Shown: in pieces, positions 6,871 to 13,860 of the stretch
Layout: each line of letters begins with the position of its first letter
How positions within the stretch are numbered: the first letter of the stretch is position 1
DNA from: an uncultured Lachnospiraceae bacterium
Lineage (GTDB): Bacteria > Bacillota > Clostridia > Lachnospirales > Lachnospiraceae
DNA length: 17,505 nt
NCBI GenBank assembly: GCA_905236925.1
Contig: CAJOQS010000194.1
Location: 1-17,505 of the forward strand
Direction: 5' to 3'
The notes under the pieces: generated by a model
The model's database searches: none
Told to the model about the DNA's origin: nothing
The model's input: the letters and a program-made list of their open reading frames with translations, nothing else
Program-made: the position numbers and the translations under genes

Positions 6871-8001
6871 GTTTTCTCCTGTTACTCTGTCCAGCATCTC
6901 CTGGAGATCCTTCAGGTTCTCCCTGATGCTGATATGCTGGGGACAGGCCTCCTCGCAGAGACCGCACTCAATACAGTTCTTGGCCTTCGCGTCGTCTTGT
7001 ATATCATTTCCCCACTTCCACTTCGTACGTCCGGAGTTTTCATACATGCCGTAATCATTCCAGATAGCAAAGTTGCGGGGAATATCCACGCCGTTGGGGC
7101 AGGGCATGCAGTAACGGCAGCCTGTACATCCGTTGAAAACCCTCTTTTTAAGAGACTCGGCAACCTCCGCAACAGCTTCTTCCTCGTCCTTATTCAGTGG
7201 CTTGAAGTTTTCGAAAGTCGACAGATTATCCTCAAGCTGCTCGGGTGAGCTCATACCGGAAAGAACAACCTTCACATTGTTTCTGCTTCCGACAAAACGC
7301 AGTGCCCACGAAGCATTGGAGGCTTTCGGGTCGATGTGTCTGAAGGGTCTTGTGACATCTTCCGGAAGAACTGCCAGAGATCCGCCTTTGACAGGCTCCA
7401 TGATTACCATGGGAACACCCAGTGCTTCGGCAAGGGCAACACCGGCGTCGCCGGCCTGATCCTCGGTATCCATATAGTTGTACTGGATCTGGCAGAAATC
7501 CCAGTCCCTGTATTCTATGATATGCTTGAACGCATCAAAGTTGTCGTGGAAGGAGAAGCCCAGGAACCGGATCCTTCCGCTTGCCTTTTCGGAGACGAGA
7601 TAATCCACAACTCCGAGTTCTGCCATTTTATCGAAACGCTCTCTGTTGCAGGCATGGAGCAGATAAAAATCGATGTGATCGGTGCGGAGCTTTTCAAGCG
7701 ACTCACCGAATATGCGCTTGGCATCGTCCAGCGTGTTCACGGACCAGAGGGGCAGCTTGGTGGCCAGATAAAAGCTGTCACGCGGATATTTGGACATCAC
7801 GCGCCCCACAAAAGGCTCGCTCTCGCCGTTGTGATAAGGAACGGCTGTATCAAAATAATTGACTCCGGCAGCATAGGCGCGATCCAGCATGGCTTCGGCC
7901 GTGGGCTCGTCTATCTTTCCGTCGACGGTGGGGAACCTCATGCAGCCAAAACCGAGCAGAGATGTGTCGATGTCAAGCTTGTCAATGTGTTTTTTAAACA
8001 T
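6865..8001 (-). CDS. Aldo/keto reductase with C-terminal 4Fe-4S ferredoxin-like domain
   Basis: A 378-residue protein. Residues 1-280 form an aldo/keto reductase TIM barrel with the catalytic tetrad Asp51 and Tyr56 (NYFDTAVPYH), Lys82 (LATKL) and His116 (FYLLHACN). The C-terminal 90 residues carry two cysteine clusters: C292-x2-C295-x2-C298-x2-C301-P, and C343-x2-C346-x2-C349-x3-C353-P. The second is the canonical 4Fe-4S pattern; the first has one residue less before its last cysteine. Such fused proteins are common in anaerobes and reduce carbonyls with NAD(P)H while possibly exchanging electrons with ferredoxin. The start is ATG 8001 with AGGAG 4 nt upstream; an upstream in-frame extension to 8142 is rejected as promoter DNA. 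The physiological substrate is unknown. Confidence 0.92.
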   Translation of the reverse strand: MFKKHIDKLDIDTSLLGFGCMRFPTVDGKIDEPTAEAMLDRAYAAGVNYFDTAVPYHNGESEPFVGRVMSKYPRDSFYLATKLPLWSVNTLDDAKRIFGESLEKLRTDHIDFYLLHACNRERFDKMAELGVVDYLVSEKASGRIRFLGFSFHDNFDAFKHIIEYRDWDFCQIQYNYMDTEDQAGDAGVALAEALGVPMVIMEPVKGGSLAVLPEDVTRPFRHIDPKASNASWALRFVGSRNNVKVVLSGMSSPEQLEDNLSTFENFKPLNKDEEEAVAEVAESLKKRVFNGCTGCRYCMPCPNGVDIPRNFAIWNDYGMYENSGRTKWKWGNDIQDDAKAKNCIECGLCEEACPQHISIRENLKDLQEMLDRVTGENK

Positions 8002-8061
8002 AAAACTCCTATCTGTGCCTTCGGGCACCGGGGCTGAACATAAAAAACCGATATCATTTTT

Positions 8062-8090
8062 ATCATAACATATCTGCGAAGCGCCTACAA
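8062..8090 (-). promoter_or_regulatory. Promoter of the aldo/keto reductase gene
   Basis: On the minus strand, TTGTAG (8090-8085) and TATGAT (8067-8062) are separated by exactly 17 bp. A TG one base upstream of the -10 makes it an extended -10 element. The predicted start near 8055 gives a leader of about 54 nt ahead of the ATG at 8001. Confidence 0.55.
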
Positions 8091-8105
8091 GACACTTAAA
8101 AAAGC

Positions 8106-8122
8106 TGTAATCCTTTTGTAAT
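8106..8122. repeat. Direct repeat between divergent promoters
   Basis: TGTAAT occurs at 8106-8111 and again at 8117-8122, one helical turn (11 bp) apart. The pair lies between the reductase promoter on the minus strand (8062-8090) and the plus-strand promoter (8133-8161), a good position for a shared regulator site. It could also be chance in an AT-rich spacer. Confidence 0.3.
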
Positions 8123-8132
8123 AAAAAAGCAC

Positions 8133-8161
8133 TCGAAATCATGCGAAAAATGTGCTATACT
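8133..8161 (+). promoter_or_regulatory. Promoter of the membrane-protein/cdaA operon
   Basis: TATACT (8156-8161) is preceded by TGC, giving an extended -10 element (TG-N-TATACT). A weak -35, TCGAAA (8133-8138), sits 17 bp upstream. Transcription should start near 8168, so any coding start must lie downstream of that point. No other convincing promoter or terminator is seen from here to the right edge. Confidence 0.55.
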
Positions 8162-8171
8162 AACTTCAGTA

Positions 8172-8200
8172 TGCGTTTTGATAAGGTTAAACGCAAAACG
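8172..8200 (+). repeat. Alternative hairpins at the operon 5' end
   Basis: TGCGTTT (8172-8178) is complementary to AAACGCA (8189-8195), and CGTTTTG (8174-8180) to CAAAACG (8194-8200). The two 7-bp stems share most of the left arm and cannot form together. The second overlaps the first base of the GGAGG ribosome site at 8200-8204. The element starts at about position +4 of the predicted transcript, so it may be an operator, a stabilising 5' hairpin, or a translation control. Confidence 0.45.
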
Positions 8201-8215
8201 GAGGCTGAATCAAGA

Positions 8216-8671
8216 ATGATCAACAACAGAAAAGTCAGGCTCATGACGCAGCTCGCGATATACGAGAAGGGTGAAGGGAAGAAGGATTTCAAGCTGGCAA
8301 AGTACTATAAAACGGACTACGCGCGTTTTAACGTACTCAAGACAGCTCTTGCGGTAACGGTATCGTACGCGATCCTTTGCGTATTTTTTGCGCTGTATAA
8401 GCTTCAGTATATCCTGGACAATATCCTGACGATCGACTACAAGCAGATAGGCTGGACTGCGCTCGGCATATATCTTGGTCTTATGAGCTTTTACCTGATA
8501 GTGACCCTGCTCGGTTACTCGATAAAGTATTCTCTGTCCCGCAAGAAGCTGAGCAAATATTACAGAATGCTCCGTAAGCTTAAGGAACTCTACAACGAAG
8601 AGGACGCTTACGCGGAAGGCACGCTTCCGGACGATTACGATGAAGATGAAGGTGAGGATGCAGTCTTATGA
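8216..8671 (+). CDS. Uncharacterised membrane protein with two spans and an acidic tail
   Basis: I do not recognise a named family. With ATG 8216 the protein has 151 residues: a basic cytosolic N-terminus (1-40), two hydrophobic spans at about 41-60 and 78-100, a basic Lys/Arg/Tyr-rich helix (107-126), and a highly acidic C-terminus (128-149, DDYDEDEGED). The start is chosen because GGAGG (8200-8204) lies 11 nt upstream. In-frame ATGs at 8141 and 8171 are earlier, but the first lies inside the promoter and the second would overlap the leader hairpins; ATG 8243 is a later option. The stop overlaps the next start in ATGA (8668-8671), so translation is probably coupled. As first gene of the cdaA operon it may act with the next membrane protein in c-di-AMP or envelope homeostasis; that is inference from position only. 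Confidence 0.72.
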   Translation: MINNRKVRLMTQLAIYEKGEGKKDFKLAKYYKTDYARFNVLKTALAVTVSYAILCVFFALYKLQYILDNILTIDYKQIGWTALGIYLGLMSFYLIVTLLGYSIKYSLSRKKLSKYYRMLRKLKELYNEEDAYAEGTLPDDYDEDEGEDAVL

Positions 8672-9966
8672 TAATGAAATTGCTTGAGGTGCGGACCTTT
8701 TTAATGAAAATATATCAGAAGGGGCGCTTTATCATAAATCCGGTAGTGAAGTTCTTTCTGAGCATGTGGGTATTTAACTGGATCAATTCCCAGATCGGTT
8801 TTGACGCAAGGTTTACTTCGAAAACCGTAGTGCTCCTGATGTCTCTGATCTGCTCGGTCACTCCGGGAGGCGTTGCGGTCTTTTTCGCTATGGTGCTGTC
8901 GCTGGTACACGTGTTCAGCGCTTCGATATTCATCGCGGCACTTCTGCTCCTGATGTACATGGTGCTCTACGGACTTCTTATGAGATTTGATCCGGAGCAT
9001 GCGATCGCGGTTGTTGCAATACCGGTACTTGCAAAATATAACCTGCATTATTGTGTTCCCATGGTACTGGGCTGCACGGCTACTCCCGTTTCTGCACTCC
9101 CGTGTGCCTGCGGAGCGATCATCTATTACATGATGGGTATCGTCAAGGCGGCATCCGGACGCGAAGTCAGCCTTAAGGATCTTGATGCGGTCCTTGAGCT
9201 TTATACCGAAGTGGTGCAGGCTTATCTGGCCAACAAGCAGATGATCATCACCATAGGTGTCTTCGCTCTTGTAATAACAACTATCTATATCATCCGCAAG
9301 TTCAGCTTTGACTATGCCCTTTTGGTATCGGTCGGAGCCGGCATCCTTGTGAATATCCTCGGATTCCTTGTGGCCGATCTTCATTTTGACGTGCCCGTAA
9401 AGGCCGGCACACTTATCTTCATGTCACTTGTGGCCGGTGCGGTTGCACTGATATCCGAGTACTTCAAGCGAGTACTTGACTACACTGCGATCGAGCGCGT
9501 CCAGTTTGAGGATGACGACTATTATTACTACGTGAAGGCGGTTCCCAAGGTCAATATCAGCGCGCCTCACTTCAAGGTTAAGCACATGAGCGACTACAAT
9601 GAGGATGACGGCGCTGACGACGACTTTGACGATTACGGACCCGATGACGACGGACCGGACTTCAAGGGTGCGTATCGCCCGGATGAGGAAGAGGACGACG
9701 ATATCAAGGTTGCTCCGGTACGCGGCGGAAAAACTGCAAAGAGCCGCTTTGCATTCGACAGGAACGATTATATCCGGGGAGTGGCTGCGGAGCCCGAAAA
9801 CGAGATCACCTATGAGGATTTCGGGGATCTGGACTTTGAAGATCCCGTCGTGAACATCGACGATGACGAGGATCTTTCCTCATACGGCCTTAAGAATATC
9901 AAGCCGGAAGAAACGGATGACGAAGGCTATGAGGTTGAAATGACGCTTGACGACGAGAACCGCTAG
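8668..9966 (+). CDS. Uncharacterised polytopic membrane protein with long Asp/Glu-rich cytosolic tail
   Basis: A 432-residue protein with no family I can name. Residues 1-265 are strongly hydrophobic with about seven or eight membrane spans (near 24-38, 53-82, 84-105, 112-135, 146-160, 191-209, 215-237, 246-264). The span region includes SVTPGGVAVFFAMVLS (63-78) and a Cys/Pro-rich LPCACGAIIYYMMG (144-157). Residues 279-432 form a low-complexity acidic tail (runs such as DDGADDDFDDYGPDDDGPD at 313-331) with short basic islands (RGGKTAKSR at 352-360). ATG 8668 overlaps the previous stop; GGTGAGG lies about 10 nt upstream, and ATG 8674 is an alternative start. cdaA begins 29 bp after the stop. 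The domain plan suggests a transporter or sensor whose tail binds cations or a partner; this is not shown. Confidence 0.8.
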   Translation: MIMKLLEVRTFLMKIYQKGRFIINPVVKFFLSMWVFNWINSQIGFDARFTSKTVVLLMSLICSVTPGGVAVFFAMVLSLVHVFSASIFIAALLLLMYMVLYGLLMRFDPEHAIAVVAIPVLAKYNLHYCVPMVLGCTATPVSALPCACGAIIYYMMGIVKAASGREVSLKDLDAVLELYTEVVQAYLANKQMIITIGVFALVITTIYIIRKFSFDYALLVSVGAGILVNILGFLVADLHFDVPVKAGTLIFMSLVAGAVALISEYFKRVLDYTAIERVQFEDDDYYYYVKAVPKVNISAPHFKVKHMSDYNEDDGADDDFDDYGPDDDGPDFKGAYRPDEEEDDDIKVAPVRGGKTAKSRFAFDRNDYIRGVAAEPENEITYEDFGDLDFEDPVVNIDDDEDLSSYGLKNIKPEETDDEGYEVEMTLDDENR

Positions 9967-9995
9967 TCTTGTAACAGAAGCATTTGGGGGAAGCA

Positions 9996-10895
9996 ATGGC
10001 AACGATCAGGGATTTTTTTCAGGACATTATCAGTCCGATAACGATGATGAAATTTTCGATCATGGATGTTATCGAGATACTCATCATCGCGGTACTCATT
10101 TACAACATCATAAAATGGGTCAGGGATACCAAGGCATGGGTTCTGATGAAGGGTATCCTTGTGCTGTTCCTTTTCTATGTGCTGGCGACAATCCTCGGAT
10201 TTGACGCGATACTCTGGATATTCCAGAACGGTGTTGCGGTCGGAATCACGGCTTTGGTCATCCTGTTCCAGCCCGAACTGCGAAAGGCTCTTGAGCAGCT
10301 CGGCAAAAGGAACATTGTTACGCCTTTCTTTGAAACCCAGGAGGAGAACGTATTCTCCGACGAAACGATAAATGAGATCGTCAAGGCAACCTATGAGCTT
10401 GCAAGAACAAGGACCGGAGCGCTGATAGTCATCGAGCGCGCGGTTAAGCTTGGCGATTACGAGCAGACGGGAATCGCGCTGGACGCAAAACTGACCAGTC
10501 AGCTCCTCATCAACATTTTTGAGCACAATACGCCTCTGCACGACGGTGCGGTCATAGTCAGGGGAAACAGGATCACTTCGGCGACCTGCTATCTTCCTCT
10601 TTCCGAGAACACGAAGCTCAGCAAGGATCTCGGAACGCGTCACCGTGCGGCGGTAGGCATCAGCGAGGCGACGGACAGCTTCACGATAGTTGTTTCCGAG
10701 GAAACCGGCGGAGTAGCGATAGCGGAGAACGGAGAGCTTACGAGGCGTGTCGGCCGTGAGCTTCTGCATGACAGGCTCATCGAGCTCCAGAACAAGTCGG
10801 AGAATACCCTCGACAACAGGAAGAACATATTCAGCAGAGCGGCAAATATCGCCAGAAACAGCGTTGCCGCAGGCAGAAAGGCAAACAACAAATGA
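9996..10895 (+). CDS. cdaA: Diadenylate cyclase CdaA (DacA), c-di-AMP synthase (EC 2.7.7.85)
   Basis: A 299-residue membrane-anchored diadenylate cyclase that condenses two ATP into c-di-AMP, a regulator of potassium/osmolyte transport and cell-wall homeostasis. Three N-terminal membrane spans (about 22-40, 50-68, 72-92) are followed by the DAC domain. Its two catalytic signatures are present: DGA at 183-185 (LHDGAVIVRGNRI) and RHR at 215-217 (LGTRHRAAVGISE). The length is a little above B. subtilis CdaA (about 273). The start is ATG 9996, with GGGGG (9986-9990) 5 nt upstream, in preference to the in-frame TTG at 9984, which lies inside that ribosome site. The stop overlaps the cdaR start (ATGA, 10892-10895), so the regulator is translationally coupled. 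Confidence 0.96.
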   Translation: MATIRDFFQDIISPITMMKFSIMDVIEILIIAVLIYNIIKWVRDTKAWVLMKGILVLFLFYVLATILGFDAILWIFQNGVAVGITALVILFQPELRKALEQLGKRNIVTPFFETQEENVFSDETINEIVKATYELARTRTGALIVIERAVKLGDYEQTGIALDAKLTSQLLINIFEHNTPLHDGAVIVRGNRITSATCYLPLSENTKLSKDLGTRHRAAVGISEATDSFTIVVSEETGGVAIAENGELTRRVGRELLHDRLIELQNKSENTLDNRKNIFSRAANIARNSVAAGRKANNK

Positions 10896-12136
10896 AAGAA
10901 CGACTGACACATAATCTTGGACTGAAGATCCTGTCCGTTGTACTGGCCGCGTTTGCCTGGCTTCTGATAATGAACGTAGCGGATCCTGTAATCACCCAGA
11001 CCTTCAGCAATATTCCCGTTCAGATCATGAACGAGGATGTGATAACCTCGAGAGGCTATCAGTATACGATCGAATCCGGAGAAAAAGCGGACATCAAGGT
11101 TAAAGGCAAGCGCTCGGTAGTGGACACTCTTACGGAGGATGATTTTACCGCCTCTGCAGATCTTAATTCCATGGATTCAATGTACATGGTGGATATCGCG
11201 GTGGCGTGCTCGTCGGAGCATTCCCAGGAGCTTGTCATTTCCCTCAGAAACGGGAAGATGGCCATCAAACTGGAGGATCAGGGAACACAGCCCTTCGGCA
11301 TAAGGATAGTTCAGCTCGGACGTGTAAAGGAAGGCTTCTACTGCTACGAAAGCAAGGCAGGCACATCTCTGATCCAGGTAACAGGCTCTGAAAGCCAGCT
11401 TGAGACCGTCAAGGAAATAGTTGCGATCGTGGATGTGGAAGGCAAGAGCGAGACCTTCACGGCTGACTGCCAGCTTGAAGCGTACGACTACGAAGGCAAT
11501 CAGATAGACTCGCAGAAGCTGTCGCTGTCAAAGGATACTGTACCCGTAACGATAGGAATATGCCGGACACAAACGGTTGATATCACGGTCAAGGCTTCGG
11601 ACAAACCTGCAGACGGATATTATATCGAGCGTCTTGAATATGCTCCCAGGAGCGTGCTTATAGCTGCAGGCGACAGTCTGCTGAGAACATTGTCGGGAAT
11701 TGAGGTTCCCTGTTCGGTAGCCGGTGCAACCGGAACTGTGGAGATACAGGTCGACCTCGAAGAGTTCCTGAATGAGCAATACGGCGGAAGCTGCTATCTC
11801 GCGGACGAGAACGCCAATATCGCCATCGTTGCCACGATAAGCCCTGTGGCCGAGAAGACATTTGAGATCAACGAACGTGACATAACACCGCAGAATCTGT
11901 CCGAAGGGCTTGAATGCATGATCTATTCGGTAGGCTCCTCGAGCGTTACGGTCAAGGGTCCGAAGAGCGAACTTGACAAGCTCAAGAGAGAGGATCTTCA
12001 CCTGTATATCGATCTGACCGGATGTATTGCGGGAACCTACTCAAGACAGGTAAAGTCCGGTCTGGACGCATCTTATGAGATAGAGGCGGGAGACGTGATG
12101 GTCAAGCTTGCCGAGATCGGAACACAGACAGAATAA
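10892..12136 (+). CDS. cdaR: CdaR, YbbR-domain regulator of diadenylate cyclase
   Basis: A 414-residue protein with one N-terminal membrane span (about residues 8-29, LGLKILSVVLAAFAWLLIMN) and a large extracytoplasmic part made of repeated YbbR modules. Each module is a beta-rich unit of about 80-90 residues, and roughly four fit between residues 35 and 410. The opening motif KILSVVLAAFAWLLI and the VADP turn are typical of CdaR/YbbR proteins. In Bacillus and Listeria, CdaR binds CdaA in the membrane and modulates its activity. Gene order and the ATGA overlap with cdaA support the same role here. In many Firmicutes glmM follows as third partner; here the next gene is leuA. Confidence 0.93.
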   Translation: MKERLTHNLGLKILSVVLAAFAWLLIMNVADPVITQTFSNIPVQIMNEDVITSRGYQYTIESGEKADIKVKGKRSVVDTLTEDDFTASADLNSMDSMYMVDIAVACSSEHSQELVISLRNGKMAIKLEDQGTQPFGIRIVQLGRVKEGFYCYESKAGTSLIQVTGSESQLETVKEIVAIVDVEGKSETFTADCQLEAYDYEGNQIDSQKLSLSKDTVPVTIGICRTQTVDITVKASDKPADGYYIERLEYAPRSVLIAAGDSLLRTLSGIEVPCSVAGATGTVEIQVDLEEFLNEQYGGSCYLADENANIAIVATISPVAEKTFEINERDITPQNLSEGLECMIYSVGSSSVTVKGPKSELDKLKREDLHLYIDLTGCIAGTYSRQVKSGLDASYEIEAGDVMVKLAEIGTQTE

Positions 12137-12150
12137 GGGTTTGAAGGAAT

Positions 12151-13827
12151 ATGAATTATCGGAGATACAGGCGTAATCCCCTGCCCGAGATTGAGCAGCG
12201 GAAATGGCCTTCAAAAACAATAGACGCTGCACCCGTGTGGTGCAGCGTTGACTTAAGAGACGGTAATCAGGCTCTTATGGAGCCCATGGCGGTAGAGGAG
12301 AAGGTCGAGTTTTTTGAAATGCTCGTTAAGCTCGGCTTTAAGGAGATAGAGGTCGGCTTTCCTTCATCGTCACAGATCGAATTTGATTTTATCCGTCAGC
12401 TTGTCGACAGAAAGCTCATACCGGACGATGTTTGGATCCAGGTGGCAACTCAGTGCAGGCCGGAGCTGATAGACCGGACACTGGAGTCGATCGCAGGAAC
12501 AAAGCAGGCGATCGTGCATATTTACGCGAATACATCAAAGCTGCAGAGGGAAAACGTATATAAGCTCAGCCGCGACGAGATACGGATTATGGCCGTGAAC
12601 GCCGCAGGCAGGGTCAGGGATTTCGAAAAGACCTTTTCGGGAAGGATAAGGCTCGAATACTCCCCGGAGAGCTTTACCGAGACGGAGCAGGATTACGCTC
12701 TGGAGGTCTGCAGCGCGGTGATCGGAGCATGGGAGCCCGACAGGAACAGGAAGATCATCATAAACCTTCCGGCTACCGTGGAGAATAACACGCCCAATGT
12801 TTTTGCCGACAGGATCGAATGGATGTCGGAAAGGCTTGCCTGCAGGGATAATGTGATACTAAGCATACATCCGCACAATGACCGCGGAACGGCAGTCGCT
12901 GCCAGTGAGCTGGCGCTTATGGCCGGTGCGCAGAGGATCGAGGGAACCCTGTTCGGCAACGGAGAAAGAACCGGCAACGTTGATCTTCTGACGATCGCTT
13001 ACAATATGTTCGCCGAGGGCGTGGACCCGAAGCTTAATCTTGAGGATATAGTTGCGATACGCAGAACCTATGAGAATCTCTGCAGGATGGATGTTCCGCA
13101 GAGACATCCCTATGCGGGCGATCTCGTATTTACCGCTTTTTCGGGCGGACATCAGGATGCGATCAACAAAGGCTTCAAGGCGATGCAGGCACGGGGGGAC
13201 GGCTTATGGCAGGTTCCCTATCTTCCTGTGGATCCTGCGGATATAGGAAGGATCTACGAGCCTATTGTCCGCATAAACAGCCAGTCAGGCAAGGGCGGAG
13301 TCGCCTTTATCATGGAAACATACCACGGGTTCAAGCTGCCCAAGGGTATGCGCAAGGAGTTCTCGGACATCATACAGGCCATTACGGAGGCTGAGGGTGA
13401 GGTCGATCCCGACAGGATCATGTGGGAGTTCAAGCGCAACTACATAGACATGAAGGAGCCCTATCATTTCAAAAAGGCCAAAATGGAGGATGTACCCGCC
13501 GCGGCACTCGACAATTTCCACACTCTCGCGGAGATAGTCTATACCGATCACGGCGAGGAGAAGACGTTTAATTCAAGAGGAAACGGACCTATCGATGCGG
13601 TCAAGACCGGAATACAGAAGGCACTTGACAGAAAGCTGAAGATCCTCGACTACTCGGAGCATGCGCTCGGAGAAGGATCAAACGCGCAGGCTGCCGCCTA
13701 TATCCATCTGATGGATACCGCTTCGGGTCTCATAACCTACGGAGTGGGAGTAAGCTCCTCAACGACGCGCGCTTCGATCAGAGCCATTTTCTCTGCGTTG
13801 AACCGGATGGAAGTAATGAAAGGATAA
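12151..13827 (+). CDS. leuA: 2-isopropylmalate synthase LeuA, fungal/actinobacterial-length type (EC 2.3.3.13)
   Basis: A 558-residue enzyme that condenses acetyl-CoA with 2-oxoisovalerate, the first committed step of leucine synthesis. The N-terminal segment RKWPSKTIDAAPVWCSVDLR (residues 17-36) followed by DGNQAL is the signature of the yeast/Mycobacterium-type LeuA rather than the short E. coli form. Metal and catalytic residues are visible: Asp37 in LRDGNQ, His240 and His242 with Asp244 in SIHPHNDRGTA, and the NGERTGN loop (270-276). The last 115 residues (about 442-558) are the LeuA regulatory/dimer domain with GVGVSSSTTRASIRA, usually the site of leucine feedback inhibition. AAGG precedes ATG 12151 by a short 3-4 nt spacing. 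It sits 14 bp after cdaR with no leader peptide or T-box, and no other leu gene is present. Confidence 0.95.
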   Translation: MNYRRYRRNPLPEIEQRKWPSKTIDAAPVWCSVDLRDGNQALMEPMAVEEKVEFFEMLVKLGFKEIEVGFPSSSQIEFDFIRQLVDRKLIPDDVWIQVATQCRPELIDRTLESIAGTKQAIVHIYANTSKLQRENVYKLSRDEIRIMAVNAAGRVRDFEKTFSGRIRLEYSPESFTETEQDYALEVCSAVIGAWEPDRNRKIIINLPATVENNTPNVFADRIEWMSERLACRDNVILSIHPHNDRGTAVAASELALMAGAQRIEGTLFGNGERTGNVDLLTIAYNMFAEGVDPKLNLEDIVAIRRTYENLCRMDVPQRHPYAGDLVFTAFSGGHQDAINKGFKAMQARGDGLWQVPYLPVDPADIGRIYEPIVRINSQSGKGGVAFIMETYHGFKLPKGMRKEFSDIIQAITEAEGEVDPDRIMWEFKRNYIDMKEPYHFKKAKMEDVPAAALDNFHTLAEIVYTDHGEEKTFNSRGNGPIDAVKTGIQKALDRKLKILDYSEHALGEGSNAQAAAYIHLMDTASGLITYGVGVSSSTTRASIRAIFSALNRMEVMKG

Positions 13828-13860
13828 GACCGGGGATCCGAGGGACCCTGTATCTGCAAT

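Noticed and set aside
7336..8037. Plus-strand open frame opposite the reductase
   Set aside because: It is antisense to the reductase; the aldo/keto tetrad and Fe-S cysteines on the minus strand explain this stretch.
8002..8142. Upstream in-frame extension of the aldo/keto reductase
   Set aside because: It crosses the extended -10 promoter at 8062-8090 and lacks family similarity; ATG 8001 has AGGAG close by.
8141..8215. Earlier ATG starts (8141, 8171) for the two-span membrane protein
   Set aside because: 8141 lies upstream of the -10 box and could not be transcribed from it; 8171 lies within the leader hairpins and has no ribosome site.
9599..9960. Repetitive GAC/GAT-rich tract as a possible DNA repeat array
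   Set aside because: It is codon-level low complexity encoding the acidic protein tail, with no regular repeat unit or spacers, so not a CRISPR or tandem array.
13832..13851. GGATCC palindrome with GGG/CCC after leuA as a terminator
   Set aside because: The possible stem is short and irregular and no T-run follows; the next gene starts 10 bases later.
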